Both the position numbers and the translations under genes were made by a program. Below the pieces are notes generated by a model. That model was given only the letters and a program-made list of their open reading frames with translations, did no database searches and had not been told where the DNA came from. From Bdellovibrionales bacterium (GTDB lineage: Bacteria; Bdellovibrionota; UBA1018): 64,000 nucleotides of DNA. The stretch is taken from assembly GCA_018266355.1 (NCBI GenBank), contig JAFEAP010000025.1, positions 1 to 64,000 of the forward strand, in the 5' to 3' direction. Numbering within the stretch: the first letter of the stretch is position 1; the number at the start of each line of letters is the position of its first letter. Positions 11,280 through 19,094 of the stretch are shown one piece after another.

Positions 11280-12008
11280 CTACTCCGCCGAATCCCATCC
11301 GTACACGGCCTCGACGCGGATGAAGAGACGGGACAGATTCGCGTCCATACCGACGAACTCGGCCTTCACGTTCAGCGAACCGTCTTCCGATTCGGAGACG
11401 GCGAACGCGAGCGTCTTGTAGTTCGCGGCGTAGTCCTTTCCGAGGAGAAGCGCGGCCTCGGGCACCTTACCCGCCGGAAGCGCGCTTTCACCCGGCACCG
11501 GGACGCGGCTTTCCGCGCTCATCTTCCCGGCTTCGGAAACGGCGAACGAGAACGGTTGGGACTCGAGGATCAAGCCCGTCGAGGAGTCGATACGCGTGAC
11601 CGGGGCGACGTCGACCGATTCGGCGGCGCCCTTCAAGTCCACGCACTTCGAGTCGATCGCGAGCCGCGGAGCCGCGCTCGCGAAGTCTTCGAATTCAGTC
11701 ACGGTGTAGATGCCGTTCGGGACCGAACGGTCCGCCCGATCGGTCGCTTTCGAAATTTCGTAGGAATCGAGCTTGAAGATGCCCTTCCGATCGGTCGTGA
11801 ATTTTTCCTTCCCGCTGATCGAAACCGTCGCGCGAAGGCGCTTCGGATCGAGCGAGACGCAGCGGGGCTGGGCCGCGGCCATCGCCTCTTCGATCTTTTC
11901 CATCCCGGGATAAGCCCGCTCGCGCGCGCCGGGATTCCGCCCGCAGGCCGTGAGGGCCGCGGAACCGACGAGGACGGCTGAAATGGAATAAAGGGCGAGC
12001 TTCTGCAT
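11280..12008 (-). CDS. Predicted lipoprotein of unknown function
   Basis: The 242-residue product has a type II signal peptide: a basic start, a hydrophobic core and the lipobox LTAC followed by Gly, so it should be lipidated at that Cys. The remainder is mostly polar beta-type sequence (for example VSISGKEKFTTDRKGIFKLD, YKTLAFAVSESEDGSLNVKA) with two further Cys. No family is recognised. It is first in the reverse operon with the caspase-like and metalloprotease genes and may anchor or inhibit one of them, but that is a guess. Confidence 0.75.
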   Translation of the reverse strand: MQKLALYSISAVLVGSAALTACGRNPGARERAYPGMEKIEEAMAAAQPRCVSLDPKRLRATVSISGKEKFTTDRKGIFKLDSYEISKATDRADRSVPNGIYTVTEFEDFASAAPRLAIDSKCVDLKGAAESVDVAPVTRIDSSTGLILESQPFSFAVSEAGKMSAESRVPVPGESALPAGKVPEAALLLGKDYAANYKTLAFAVSESEDGSLNVKAEFVGMDANLSRLFIRVEAVYGWDSAE

Positions 12009-12027
12009 AGCCGAGGCCCTTTGAGCG

Positions 12028-12072
12028 AAAAACGGGCCACGCCCCGACCCCTATAGAGGAGCCGAGGCGTGG
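12028..12072 (-). terminator. Intrinsic terminator (reverse strand)
   Basis: Read on the minus strand, CCACGCC (12072-12066) pairs with GGCGTGG (12043-12037) around an interior region that itself pairs (CTCCTCTATAGGGG). This is followed within a few bases by TTTTT. It lies just after the Cys-rich repeat gene and before the lipoprotein gene. Confidence 0.5.
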
Positions 12073-12099
12073 AAACTGTCTAAGTCTTCGACGGGTGAA

Positions 12100-13131
12100 C
12101 TAAACGCAGCGGTTCTGGCGCGGGTCCCAGTGCCTCCCCGGAGGGCAAGTTTCCGGCGGTACCGGGTTCGGCTGGGGATGCGGATTCGGCTGCGGGTGCG
12201 GTGGAGGGACCGGCGTCGGATTCGGGTGGTTCGAAACGCAGCGGTTCGTTCGCGGATCCCAGTGCGTTCCCGACGGACACGTCGGAGGAGGCGGAGGCGC
12301 GTCCGGAACGCAGCGCTGTCGGCGATTGTCCCAGTGGGTTCCCCACGGGCAGCTCGGCGGAGGCGGCGGAGCGTCCGGAACGCAGCGATTCTGCCACGGA
12401 TCCCAGTGCGTGCCCCACGGACACGTCGGAGGAGGCGGCGGATTCGGGAGGTTCAGCGCGCAGCGGAGCGTGCGCGGGTCCCAGTGCATATTGCGCGGAC
12501 AAGCGACCTGCGGCGGTTGGGCGAGCGGTCCTTTATGGATCAGCGCGAGTTCGCCCGGGAAGGCGATCGAATACGTCGTATCGCCCGCGGCCATCGTCAC
12601 GAGCATATCGTTCGAGCCAGGGAAGGAATATTTCGCGACGACGTTCGTGACCCGGCCGTCGGTCCGGTTCAGAACGGTATCGTTCACGCAGTAGAGACCC
12701 ACGCAACCCCACGTCGTCGCGATCGATTGGCGATTCACGTCGGCCATGAGCAGGTTCGTCGTCGCCGAACGCACGACGAAACGCCCGTCGAGCTGGAGAC
12801 CTGCGATGCGGGCGGCGTCGAAAGTCGGATTCAAGTTCAACACGGGGAAGTCGACGCAGAGGTCGCCTTCACACCCGACGGTCGTCGCGAGCGACGCGCG
12901 CGGAACGTCGGAAACGATCTCTCCGGTATCGAAGAGCCGAGTGACGAACCACCCGCGATAATCGACGGCGAGGATCGAGACGTCGCGATTCGCGCGGACG
13001 AGATCGAGCGCGTGATCGCCGACGCAAAGGTCGCCGTAACAGTTCAAATCTTTCGAAGCCGCGGCGGCGAAATTCGGGAGCGCACCGAGGGCGAAAGCGA
13101 GACCAAGGAGGAACGGGCGTAAGGCTTTCAA
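12100..13131 (-). CDS. Secreted Cys-rich repeat protein with five C-P-x-G-x-H-W-D modules
   Basis: I choose the TTG at 13131: a GGAAAGG Shine-Dalgarno sequence precedes it and a good signal peptide (PFLLGLAFALGALPNFAAA) follows. The 343-residue product has two kinds of repeats. The N-terminal half has three copies of a C-x-G-x-x-C-V segment (CYGDLCVGDHALDL, CEGDLCVDFPVLNL, CVGLYCVNDTVLNR). The C-terminal half has five copies of a 15-residue unit of the form C-P-x-G-x-H-W-D-x4-R-C-V, each with two Cys, joined by poly-proline linkers (PDAPPPPP). The last unit ends at the stop codon. The short two-Cys aromatic units resemble small carbohydrate- or chitin-binding modules, but I cannot assign a family. 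Probably a cell-surface adhesin-like protein. Confidence 0.75.
   Translation of the reverse strand: MKALRPFLLGLAFALGALPNFAAAASKDLNCYGDLCVGDHALDLVRANRDVSILAVDYRGWFVTRLFDTGEIVSDVPRASLATTVGCEGDLCVDFPVLNLNPTFDAARIAGLQLDGRFVVRSATTNLLMADVNRQSIATTWGCVGLYCVNDTVLNRTDGRVTNVVAKYSFPGSNDMLVTMAAGDTTYSIAFPGELALIHKGPLAQPPQVACPRNMHWDPRTLRCALNLPNPPPPPTCPWGTHWDPWQNRCVPDAPPPPPSCPWGTHWDNRRQRCVPDAPPPPPTCPSGTHWDPRTNRCVSNHPNPTPVPPPHPQPNPHPQPNPVPPETCPPGRHWDPRQNRCV
12103..12501 (-). repeat. Five tandem coding repeats (Cys/Trp module plus proline linker)
   Basis: The repeats encode C-P-[RWSP]-[NG]-[MTR]-H-W-D-x4-R-C units. Copies two to four also share nearly identical DNA for the linkers (for example the complement of GAGCGTCCGGAACGCAGCG). 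The unit length is about 70-100 bp. Such repeats can change copy number in frame. Confidence 0.75.
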
Positions 13132-13334
13132 GAGAGGCTTACCTTTCCGGATCGAGTTTGGGTTCGAGCCTACGCTAAGAGCAACTCGCTCTAATCTCCA
13201 GGGAGAATTTCCGACGAGGCGCGTGGTTCGCGCTCCGCGATCTTTTTCCTTTTCAAGAATTTCGACCCCTGCTAGTCCCGACGAACACGACCGCTTGAAC
13301 ATTTTTAGCCGCACACGCGGAGTTAGGTGAAGCA

Positions 13335-13742
13335 ATGATCCGGTTTTCGAAAAAAGTTCTCGTCCTGGCCTCGTTCACGTTCGTCCTTTCCGCCGCGAGC
13401 GCATTCGCGGGCGACTTCACTTGCCGACTCACGCTCGCTAATTCGGGCGGCTCCCGCGCGGCGACGAAAGGCGTGATCAAGCTTCACGGCATCGTCGGCG
13501 AACGCGTCGCCGGTAACGACGAAGGCACGCGCTTCCGTTACAAGGTCGAAGTCGTCGACGGAAACGCGATGTCCTGCCGCGGAAACCGCCGGCAAGCCCT
13601 CGTTTCGCTCGCGCGCGACAACGACCACCGCGCGCTCATCACGGCCGGCACCTGCTTCGAGCCGAACCGCGACTTCCTCATCACGAGCGCGGCCGACGAT
13701 CACTGGATCTACTTCCAGTGCTATGCGGACAACCTACGCTAA
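13335..13742 (+). CDS. Small secreted protein, unknown function
   Basis: A 135-residue protein with a standard signal peptide (KKVLVLASFTFVLSAASAFA). The mature part of about 110 residues has four Cys (TCRLTL, MSCRGN, GTCFEP, FQCYAD) that could form two disulfides, and beta-rich sequence. The start is the ATG at 13335, preceded by AGGTGAAGC as a Shine-Dalgarno sequence. It is divergent from the Cys-rich repeat gene (203 bp between them) and is followed by a strong terminator, so it is monocistronic. Family not recognised. Confidence 0.7.
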   Translation: MIRFSKKVLVLASFTFVLSAASAFAGDFTCRLTLANSGGSRAATKGVIKLHGIVGERVAGNDEGTRFRYKVEVVDGNAMSCRGNRRQALVSLARDNDHRALITAGTCFEPNRDFLITSAADDHWIYFQCYADNLR

Positions 13743-13774
13743 TCGACCGATTCGATCGGACTAAGAGTAGAGAG

Positions 13775-13810
13775 AACGCCCTGGGCCCTCGGCCCAGGGC
13801 GTTTATATTT
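13775..13810 (+). terminator. Intrinsic terminator
   Basis: Perfect 13-bp stem AACGCCCTGGGCC / GGCCCAGGGCGTT with a CTC loop, followed by TATATTT. It closes the small secreted-protein gene and isolates it from cysD. Confidence 0.9.
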
Positions 13811-13907
13811 GAGCCTACCGATTCGAGTGACGGAATTCTCCGCCGCCGTTACCCCTCGCTTTTGCCTTCTACGGCTCAAAGCGGCAATTTCCTGACGCTT
13901 GAAGGCA

Positions 13908-13925
13908 TACCTCCGAAATGAGGTA
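13908..13925 (+). promoter_or_regulatory. Dyad operator-like site upstream of cysDNC
   Basis: TACCTC-CGAAAT-GAGGTA is a perfect 6-bp inverted repeat with a 6-bp spacer. It lies between a possible -35 (TTGAAG, 13899-13904) and a possible -10 (TAATAG, 13924-13929), where a repressor would act. The shape is that of a dimeric regulator site; the regulator is unknown. Confidence 0.4.
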
Positions 13926-13945
13926 ATAGGAGCGGTGGTCTGGGC

Positions 13946-14845
13946 GTGAAACGGCGTAATTATCTCGAATACTTAGAGTCGGAATCGGTTTCCCTCATTC
14001 GAGAGGTCGCCGAAGAATTCGAAAATCCGGCCATCCTCTTTTCCGGCGGAAAAGACTCGCTGCTCCTTATCCACCTCGCCGTCCGGGCGTTCTGGCCCGC
14101 GAAGGTGCCGTTCAAGATCGTGCACGTCGACACCGGCCATAACTTCCCCGAGACGATCGCGTTCCGCGACGAACTCGTGAAACGCTTCGGACTCGACCTC
14201 GTCGTCGGTTCGGTCGAAGACTCGATCCGCCGCGGGACCGCGGCCGACGAGAAGGGACCCGACGCGACCCGAAACCGCATCCAGAGCGTGACCCTCCTCG
14301 AAACGATCGAGAAGCATCGCTTCGACGCGCTCATCGGCGGCGCCCGGCGCGACGAGGAAAAAGCGCGCGCGAAGGAACGTTTCTTTTCTCACCGGAACGA
14401 GTTCGGCGAATGGGATCCGAAGAACCAACGCCCGGAACTCTGGTCGCTCTTCAACTGCAAGAAAGCCGTCGGCGAAAGCTTCCGCGTCTTCCCGCTGAAC
14501 AACTGGACCGAGATGGACGTTTGGAACTACATCCACTACCGCGGCATCGAAGTGCCTTCGCTCTACTTCGCGCACAAACGCGAAGTCTTCGTCCGCCACG
14601 GCATCCTCTACGCGGTCACCCCGTTCAAGCCGCCGCTGCCGAACGAAAAGCCCTATGAAGCGGAAGTCCGCTTCCGCACGATCGGCGACGCGACCTGCAC
14701 GGGCGCGCTCGTTTCCTCCGCGAAGACGGTGCCCGAAGTGATCGCGGAAGTCGCGGAGCTCAAGACCACCGAACGCGGAACGCGCGCGGACGACAAGGTC
14801 TCCGAGACCGCGATGGAAGACCGGAAGAAGCAGGGGTACTTCTGA
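13946..14845 (+). CDS. cysD: Sulfate adenylyltransferase subunit 2
   Basis: CysD is the ATP pyrophosphatase subunit of ATP sulfurylase and forms adenosine 5'-phosphosulfate (APS) from sulfate and ATP together with CysN. The 299-residue length is normal. The PP-loop FSGGKDSLLLIHLA, the segment HVDTGHNFPE, GGARRDEEKARAKER and the C-terminal RFRTIGDATCTGA are all hallmarks. The start is the GTG at 13946, with AGGAG upstream. TGA overlaps the cysN ATG by one base. It is the first gene of a run that leads into a sulfotransferase and lipid-modifying enzymes. Confidence 0.97.
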   Translation: MKRRNYLEYLESESVSLIREVAEEFENPAILFSGGKDSLLLIHLAVRAFWPAKVPFKIVHVDTGHNFPETIAFRDELVKRFGLDLVVGSVEDSIRRGTAADEKGPDATRNRIQSVTLLETIEKHRFDALIGGARRDEEKARAKERFFSHRNEFGEWDPKNQRPELWSLFNCKKAVGESFRVFPLNNWTEMDVWNYIHYRGIEVPSLYFAHKREVFVRHGILYAVTPFKPPLPNEKPYEAEVRFRTIGDATCTGALVSSAKTVPEVIAEVAELKTTERGTRADDKVSETAMEDRKKQGYF

Positions 14846-16119
14846 TGTCGAACCCGACGAACTTCGACCTCCTGAAGGTCGCCTTCATCGGCAACGTCGA
14901 CGACGGGAAGAGCACCCTCATCGGGCGCCTCTTCCACGACACCGACTCGATCTTCGAGGACCAGCGCTCCGAGCTCGAACGCTCTTCCGCGCGGCGAGGC
15001 GAAACGAAGCTGAATCTCGCCCTTTTCACGGACGGTCTTCGCGCGGAACGCGAGCAGGGCATCACGATCGACATCGCTTACCGTTACTTCGCGACCGAGC
15101 GGCGGAAATTCATCGTCGTCGATTGCCCGGGCCATTTCCAATACACGCGCAACATGATCACCGGCTGCTCGACGGTCGACGCGGTCGTCGTCCTCATCGA
15201 CGCCGAAAACTACGTCCGTCACGGACTGATGGAGCAAACGAAGCGCCACCTCGCGATCGCCTCGCTCCTCGGCATCCGCGGATTCGTCGTCGGAGTGAAC
15301 AAGATGGACCTCGTCGGCTACGACGAGTCGGTCTTCCGCCGTATCGCGGACGACGTCCGCGCGGCCGCGATGAAAGTCGGGGCGCCGGATCTCCACCTCA
15401 TCCCGATCTCCGCGGTCGACGGCGATAACGTCGTCGCGCGCTCGGAAAAGCTTCCGTGGTACCCGGGCGCGACGCTACTCACGACCCTCGAGACCTTGAA
15501 CGTCGGAGCGCGCGACGCGGCCGCCGCGTTCCGCTTCCCCGTCCAGCGGGTGATCCGCGGGGCGACGGCGACGAACCCTAATTTCCGCGGCTACGCGGGA
15601 CGCATCGCGAGCGGTACCGTCCGCGTCGGCGATGAGATCGCCGTCGGCGTCTCGGGCTTCCGTTCGAAAGTCCGCGGCATCCACACCTTCGACGAACCCG
15701 AACGACGGGTCGCATCCGCGCCCGACTCGATCGTCCTCACGCTCGAGGACGAAATCGACGTTTCGCGCGGCGACCTTCTCGCCGAGCTTCCGCGCGCGCC
15801 GCGGACCGGATCCGAGATCACCGCGCGCATTTGTTGGTTGGGCGCGACGTCCGCCGATCCGGCGACGACCTACCTCGTGAAGCACCACCATCGCTACTTG
15901 AAGGCGAAGCTCGTCGGCGTGCGGAAAAAACTCGATATCTCGACGCTGGTGGCGACCGAGGGCGACGAGGCGCTCGGATTGAACGAGATCGGCGAAGTGA
16001 GTTTGAAGCTGAGCCAGCCGGTCGCGTTTGACGCCTACGCGGAGAATCGCACGACCGGGTCCGTGATCGTGATCGATCCGCGGACGAACCAGACGGTCGG
16101 AGCGGGGCTCTTCCTGTGA
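14845..16119 (+). CDS. cysN: Sulfate adenylyltransferase subunit 1 (GTPase)
   Basis: CysN is the EF-Tu-like GTPase that drives APS formation by CysD. The motifs are complete: P-loop GNVDDGKSTLIGRLFHD, switch I region EREQGITIDIAYRYF, DCPGHFQYTRNM and NKMD. The GTPase domain is followed by EF-Tu domain 2- and 3-like barrels. At 424 residues it is at the short end for CysN and has no CysC fusion; the APS kinase is encoded separately just downstream. It overlaps cysD by one base and lies 10 bp before cysC. Confidence 0.96.
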   Translation: MSNPTNFDLLKVAFIGNVDDGKSTLIGRLFHDTDSIFEDQRSELERSSARRGETKLNLALFTDGLRAEREQGITIDIAYRYFATERRKFIVVDCPGHFQYTRNMITGCSTVDAVVVLIDAENYVRHGLMEQTKRHLAIASLLGIRGFVVGVNKMDLVGYDESVFRRIADDVRAAAMKVGAPDLHLIPISAVDGDNVVARSEKLPWYPGATLLTTLETLNVGARDAAAAFRFPVQRVIRGATATNPNFRGYAGRIASGTVRVGDEIAVGVSGFRSKVRGIHTFDEPERRVASAPDSIVLTLEDEIDVSRGDLLAELPRAPRTGSEITARICWLGATSADPATTYLVKHHHRYLKAKLVGVRKKLDISTLVATEGDEALGLNEIGEVSLKLSQPVAFDAYAENRTTGSVIVIDPRTNQTVGAGLFL

Positions 16120-16129
16120 GGAAATTCGG

Positions 16130-16711
16130 ATGAAAGGCGACGTGCTGAAGCCGTTCGCGAACGCGATCGGCGAGACCGAATACGCGGAGCTCCTCGGCCA
16201 AAAGGGCCGAGTGGTCTGGTTTTACGGCCTGAGCGGGAGCGGGAAATCGACGCTTTCCGACGCGCTCAATCGCGATTTGCACGGCCGCGGGCGCTACTCG
16301 ATCATCCTCGACGGCGACACCATCCGAAGCACGATCAACCAGGATCTCGGCTTCTCCGACGCCGACCGGGCGGAAAACCTCCGCCGGACGGCGGAATTAG
16401 CTCGGTTTCTCGCGAAACGCGGCGCGATCGTCATCGTCAGCTTCATCACGCCGTTCCGGGCGGTCCGCGAGAAAATCGCCGGTATTCTCAGGGACGTCCC
16501 CCACGAACTCGTTTTCGTGAAGGCGGGGATCGAGACTTGTAAAAAGCGCGACCCGAAGGGTATCTATCAGGCCTACAACGAGGGTAAGATTAAATCTCTG
16601 ACCGGAGTGGACGCGTCATTCGAGATTGGGCCGCACGACTGCGAGCTCGATACCGAAAATCTGACCATCGACGAAACGCTTCGGGATCTCGTTCGAAAGA
16701 TTCGAATTTAA
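16130..16711 (+). CDS. cysC: Adenylylsulfate kinase
   Basis: CysC phosphorylates APS at the 3' position to give PAPS, the universal sulfuryl donor. The 193-residue protein has the Walker A motif GLSGSGKST, the APS-binding segment LDGDTIRSTINQDLGFSDAD and the lid region ENLRRTAELARF. The following FVKAGIETCKKRDPKGIYQ is typical of the family. GAGGA precedes the ATG. With cysD and cysN it forms a complete PAPS pathway. No PAPS reductase (cysH) or sulfite reductase is found in this window, whereas a PAPS-using sulfotransferase is 1.2 kb downstream. Confidence 0.96.
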   Translation: MKGDVLKPFANAIGETEYAELLGQKGRVVWFYGLSGSGKSTLSDALNRDLHGRGRYSIILDGDTIRSTINQDLGFSDADRAENLRRTAELARFLAKRGAIVIVSFITPFRAVREKIAGILRDVPHELVFVKAGIETCKKRDPKGIYQAYNEGKIKSLTGVDASFEIGPHDCELDTENLTIDETLRDLVRKIRI

Positions 16712-16729
16712 GAAAGAAGCAGGACGGCT

Positions 16730-17752
16730 ATGCCATCGACCCTCGATTTTCACCACGTCGACTCCCCGGATTTCCATATCCAGCGCCGTAAGGATCTGAT
16801 GAAAAAGTACGGGAAAGAAATGCGCGCCATCATGGGGAACAATCCGGGAACCTTCTTTTGGATCCTCGGTTGCGTGGTCACCCAGTTCGCCGTCGCGACC
16901 GCGCTTCGTCACCAGCCTTGGTACGTGATCCTCGGCGTCGCCTACGTCTTCGGCGCGTTCCTGAACCACGCCCTTTTCGTCTTCATCCATGACGCCGCCC
17001 ATAACCTCGTCTTCAAATCCTCGAACGCGAACCGCTGGGCGGGTATCTTCGCCGACTTCGCGCAGTTCGTCCCGAGCGCGATGGCGTTCCGCAAGTACCA
17101 CCTGCTCCACCATAACAAGATGGGGCAGTACGACTACGACGGCGACCTCTCCCCGCTCTGGGAAGCGAAGTTGGTCGGGAACAACCCGCTGAAGAAACTC
17201 GTTTGGGTCCTGCTCCTCGGCGTTTCCGAAGCCATGCGACCGATGCGTTTCAAGGCGCCGCCGTTCTGGGACCGTTGGATCGTGACGAATCTCGCGATCC
17301 AGCTCGGCGTGATCGCCGCCACGTTCTTCTTCCTCGGCGTTCCGGGCGTCGGTTACCTCCTCGCCTCGACGATCTTCGGACTCGGACTCCACCCGCTCGG
17401 AGCGCGGTGGATCGCGGAACATTTCCTTTCCGAGTCGAAGCAGGAAACCTACTCGTACTACGGGCCGCTGAACCCGATCATGTTCAACGTCGGTTATCAC
17501 GTCGAGCACCACGACATCATGACCGTGGCTTGGAACCGCCTTCCGATGATCAAGGCGATCGCCCCGGAGTACTACGTCGAACTCGAGACGGTGAAATCCT
17601 ACCCGGGACTCCTCTTCAAGTTCATCACGAACCCGACGATGAGCCTCTACTCGCGGATCCACCGGAAATCGGAGAGTCGCTCGGAAGCGCTCGCACCGAC
17701 GAACGCCGGCGACGACGGCGCGACCTACGTGCCTAATCCCGCTTCCGCGTAA
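16730..17752 (+). CDS. Sphingolipid delta-4-desaturase-like (DES/DEGS family) fatty acid desaturase
   Basis: A 340-residue membrane di-iron desaturase with three His boxes: HDAAH (87-91), HLLHH (124-128) and HVEHH (257-261). The segment from LGLHP through ETYSYYGPLN to NVGYHVEHHD matches the signature of the dihydroceramide delta-4-desaturase family as I remember it, as does an N-terminal FH...RRKDLMKKYGKE lead. Family members insert the 4,5-trans double bond into the sphingoid base, or hydroxylate C4. At least four membrane segments are visible. It begins 18 bp after cysC with an AGCAGGA Shine-Dalgarno sequence, so it is probably in the same operon. The substrate here could be ceramide or another N-acyl or long-chain lipid. 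The family call is strong; the substrate is inference. Confidence 0.82.
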   Translation: MPSTLDFHHVDSPDFHIQRRKDLMKKYGKEMRAIMGNNPGTFFWILGCVVTQFAVATALRHQPWYVILGVAYVFGAFLNHALFVFIHDAAHNLVFKSSNANRWAGIFADFAQFVPSAMAFRKYHLLHHNKMGQYDYDGDLSPLWEAKLVGNNPLKKLVWVLLLGVSEAMRPMRFKAPPFWDRWIVTNLAIQLGVIAATFFFLGVPGVGYLLASTIFGLGLHPLGARWIAEHFLSESKQETYSYYGPLNPIMFNVGYHVEHHDIMTVAWNRLPMIKAIAPEYYVELETVKSYPGLLFKFITNPTMSLYSRIHRKSESRSEALAPTNAGDDGATYVPNPASA

Positions 17753-17978
17753 GCGCGAAGTAGGTCGCTAAAAATCCGAACGTGATCCAAGCTTCGATTG
17801 CGTAAAGACGCCGTTCCACGAGAAGATCATGGGGCATTTGGCGACTCGCACCCCAAAGCGGTCCGAATCCGCCGCCTTCCGGGTGGTAGACGACGAAGAC
17901 CATGTAGAGCGCGCTCAAGAAACCCGTGATCAGGTTCGCATAGACGAAATAATGGAAAAGCCGAGCAAGCGTCTTCAT
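17733..17978 (-). CDS. Small two-helix membrane protein, antisense to neighbours
   Basis: The 81-residue product starts at an ATG at 17978 preceded by a good Shine-Dalgarno sequence (GAGAGGACTGATCGT). It has two predicted membrane helices (FVYANLITGFLSALYMVFVV and IEAWITFGFLATYFAL) separated by a loop GGGFGPLWGASRQMPHDLL. The 3' end overlaps the desaturase end by 20 bp and the 5' end overlaps the proposed sulfotransferase start by 27 bp. No family recognised. The lipid-enzyme setting suggests a membrane accessory role, but that is only a guess. Confidence 0.6.
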   Translation of the reverse strand: MKTLARLFHYFVYANLITGFLSALYMVFVVYHPEGGGFGPLWGASRQMPHDLLVERRLYAIEAWITFGFLATYFALTRKRD

Positions 17979-19076
17979 ACGATCAGTCCTCTCTTCGACT
18001 TTACCTATACTCTGCTGAATTACGAGCCGAAGTTGACGAGCGCGAAGTACCTGACGAGCATCTTGATCTACTACATCAAATTCTCGTTCTTCGAGCCCTT
18101 CCGCATCGCCGAACGGATCTTCCTCGGGCGGAAAATCCGAAACGCGAAGCTTTCGCGCGATCCGGTCTTCATCCTCGGCTATTACCGCTCCGGGACCACG
18201 CACCTCCAGGAGGTCATGCTCCAAGACCCCCAATTCGGTTACCTGAACTTCTACCAGTGCTACTTCTGCGCGGCATTCAACCTCACCGAAAAATGGTTCA
18301 AGAACCTCTTCCAGTGGATTCTCGACCTGCCCTTCATCGCCTTCCGGCATCCGGCGCATAACATCCCGTTCAAGTTCTATCTCCCGGGTGAGGAGGACGT
18401 GAGCATGGTCGCCTCCGGATTTCGTTTCGCCTCGAACTGGGGCCAGCTCTATCCGCGGAAATTCCGCGAGATCTTCGGGAAGACGGTTTTCTTCGATAAC
18501 TGCCCTCCGGAGGAGAAGGACCTTTTTCGCCGCGAGATGATGGATCTCTTCCGGCGGGTTTCGCTCGCGAACGACGGGAAGCCTTTACTCCTGAAGAGTC
18601 CGCCGCAAACCGCACGGATCCAGTTCCTCCTCGAGATGTTCCCGAACGCGAAGTTCCTCTTCATTCGCCGGAATCCGCACCTCGTCTTCAAATCGAACCG
18701 GAAGCTTTGGAAGACCTTCAAGATCCACCAGCTCCAGGACTTTTCGGACGCCGAGGCTGACGAGGAGATTTTCTGGAGCTACGAAAAGTGCCACGAGTAC
18801 TACGAAGAGCAGAAGAAACTCCTCCGCTCCGACCAGCTCTTCGAACTTTCGTACGAGGAGTTCATGAAGGATCCGATGGGCCACCTCGGGCGAATCTACT
18901 CGACGCTCGAAATCCCGGGATACGCCGTGGCCGAACCGCGGTTTCGGGATTACCTCGCGAAGAAGCACGGCCAGAACATCGACCGGTACAAGTACACCGA
19001 GGAAGAACTTAAGATGGTCGAAACGCGGTGGGCGAAGTGGTTTAAGCTTTGGGGCTATGGACGGCCGGGTGTCTGA
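17952..19076 (+). CDS. PAPS-dependent sulfotransferase
   Basis: A 374-residue Sulfotransfer_3-like enzyme. The 5'-phosphosulfate-binding loop is FILGYYRSGTTHL (residues 73-85), with Arg79, Ser80, Gly81 and Thr82 contacting PAPS. The 3'-phosphate site is FLFIRRNPHLVFKSNRKL (Arg240, Ser248). A segment LLLKSPPQT and a C-terminal LSYEEFMKDP are also typical. It would transfer sulfate from PAPS, made by the CysDNC proteins upstream, to a hydroxyl or amino group of an acceptor, most likely a lipid given the neighbours. The ATG at 17952 has no Shine-Dalgarno sequence and overlaps the opposite-strand gene; a later non-ATG start is possible since the conserved part begins near residue 70. Confidence 0.88.
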   Translation: MEKPSKRLHTISPLFDFTYTLLNYEPKLTSAKYLTSILIYYIKFSFFEPFRIAERIFLGRKIRNAKLSRDPVFILGYYRSGTTHLQEVMLQDPQFGYLNFYQCYFCAAFNLTEKWFKNLFQWILDLPFIAFRHPAHNIPFKFYLPGEEDVSMVASGFRFASNWGQLYPRKFREIFGKTVFFDNCPPEEKDLFRREMMDLFRRVSLANDGKPLLLKSPPQTARIQFLLEMFPNAKFLFIRRNPHLVFKSNRKLWKTFKIHQLQDFSDAEADEEIFWSYEKCHEYYEEQKKLLRSDQLFELSYEEFMKDPMGHLGRIYSTLEIPGYAVAEPRFRDYLAKKHGQNIDRYKYTEEELKMVETRWAKWFKLWGYGRPGV

Positions 19077-19094
19077 TTGGTACGGTCCGGAAGT

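Noticed and set aside
9732-11981. 749-codon open frame on the plus strand
   Set aside because: Antisense shadow of the caspase-like and lipoprotein genes; low-complexity charged composition and no start context.
12103-12501. CRISPR-like array
   Set aside because: The regular repeats are coding (Cys/Trp modules with proline linkers) and there are no unique spacers of constant length.
13946-16711. cysDNC as part of ordinary assimilatory sulfate reduction
   Set aside because: Not excluded, but cysH, cysI, cysJ and a sulfate transporter are absent from the window while a sulfotransferase is next to it, so PAPS use for sulfation is the better reading here.
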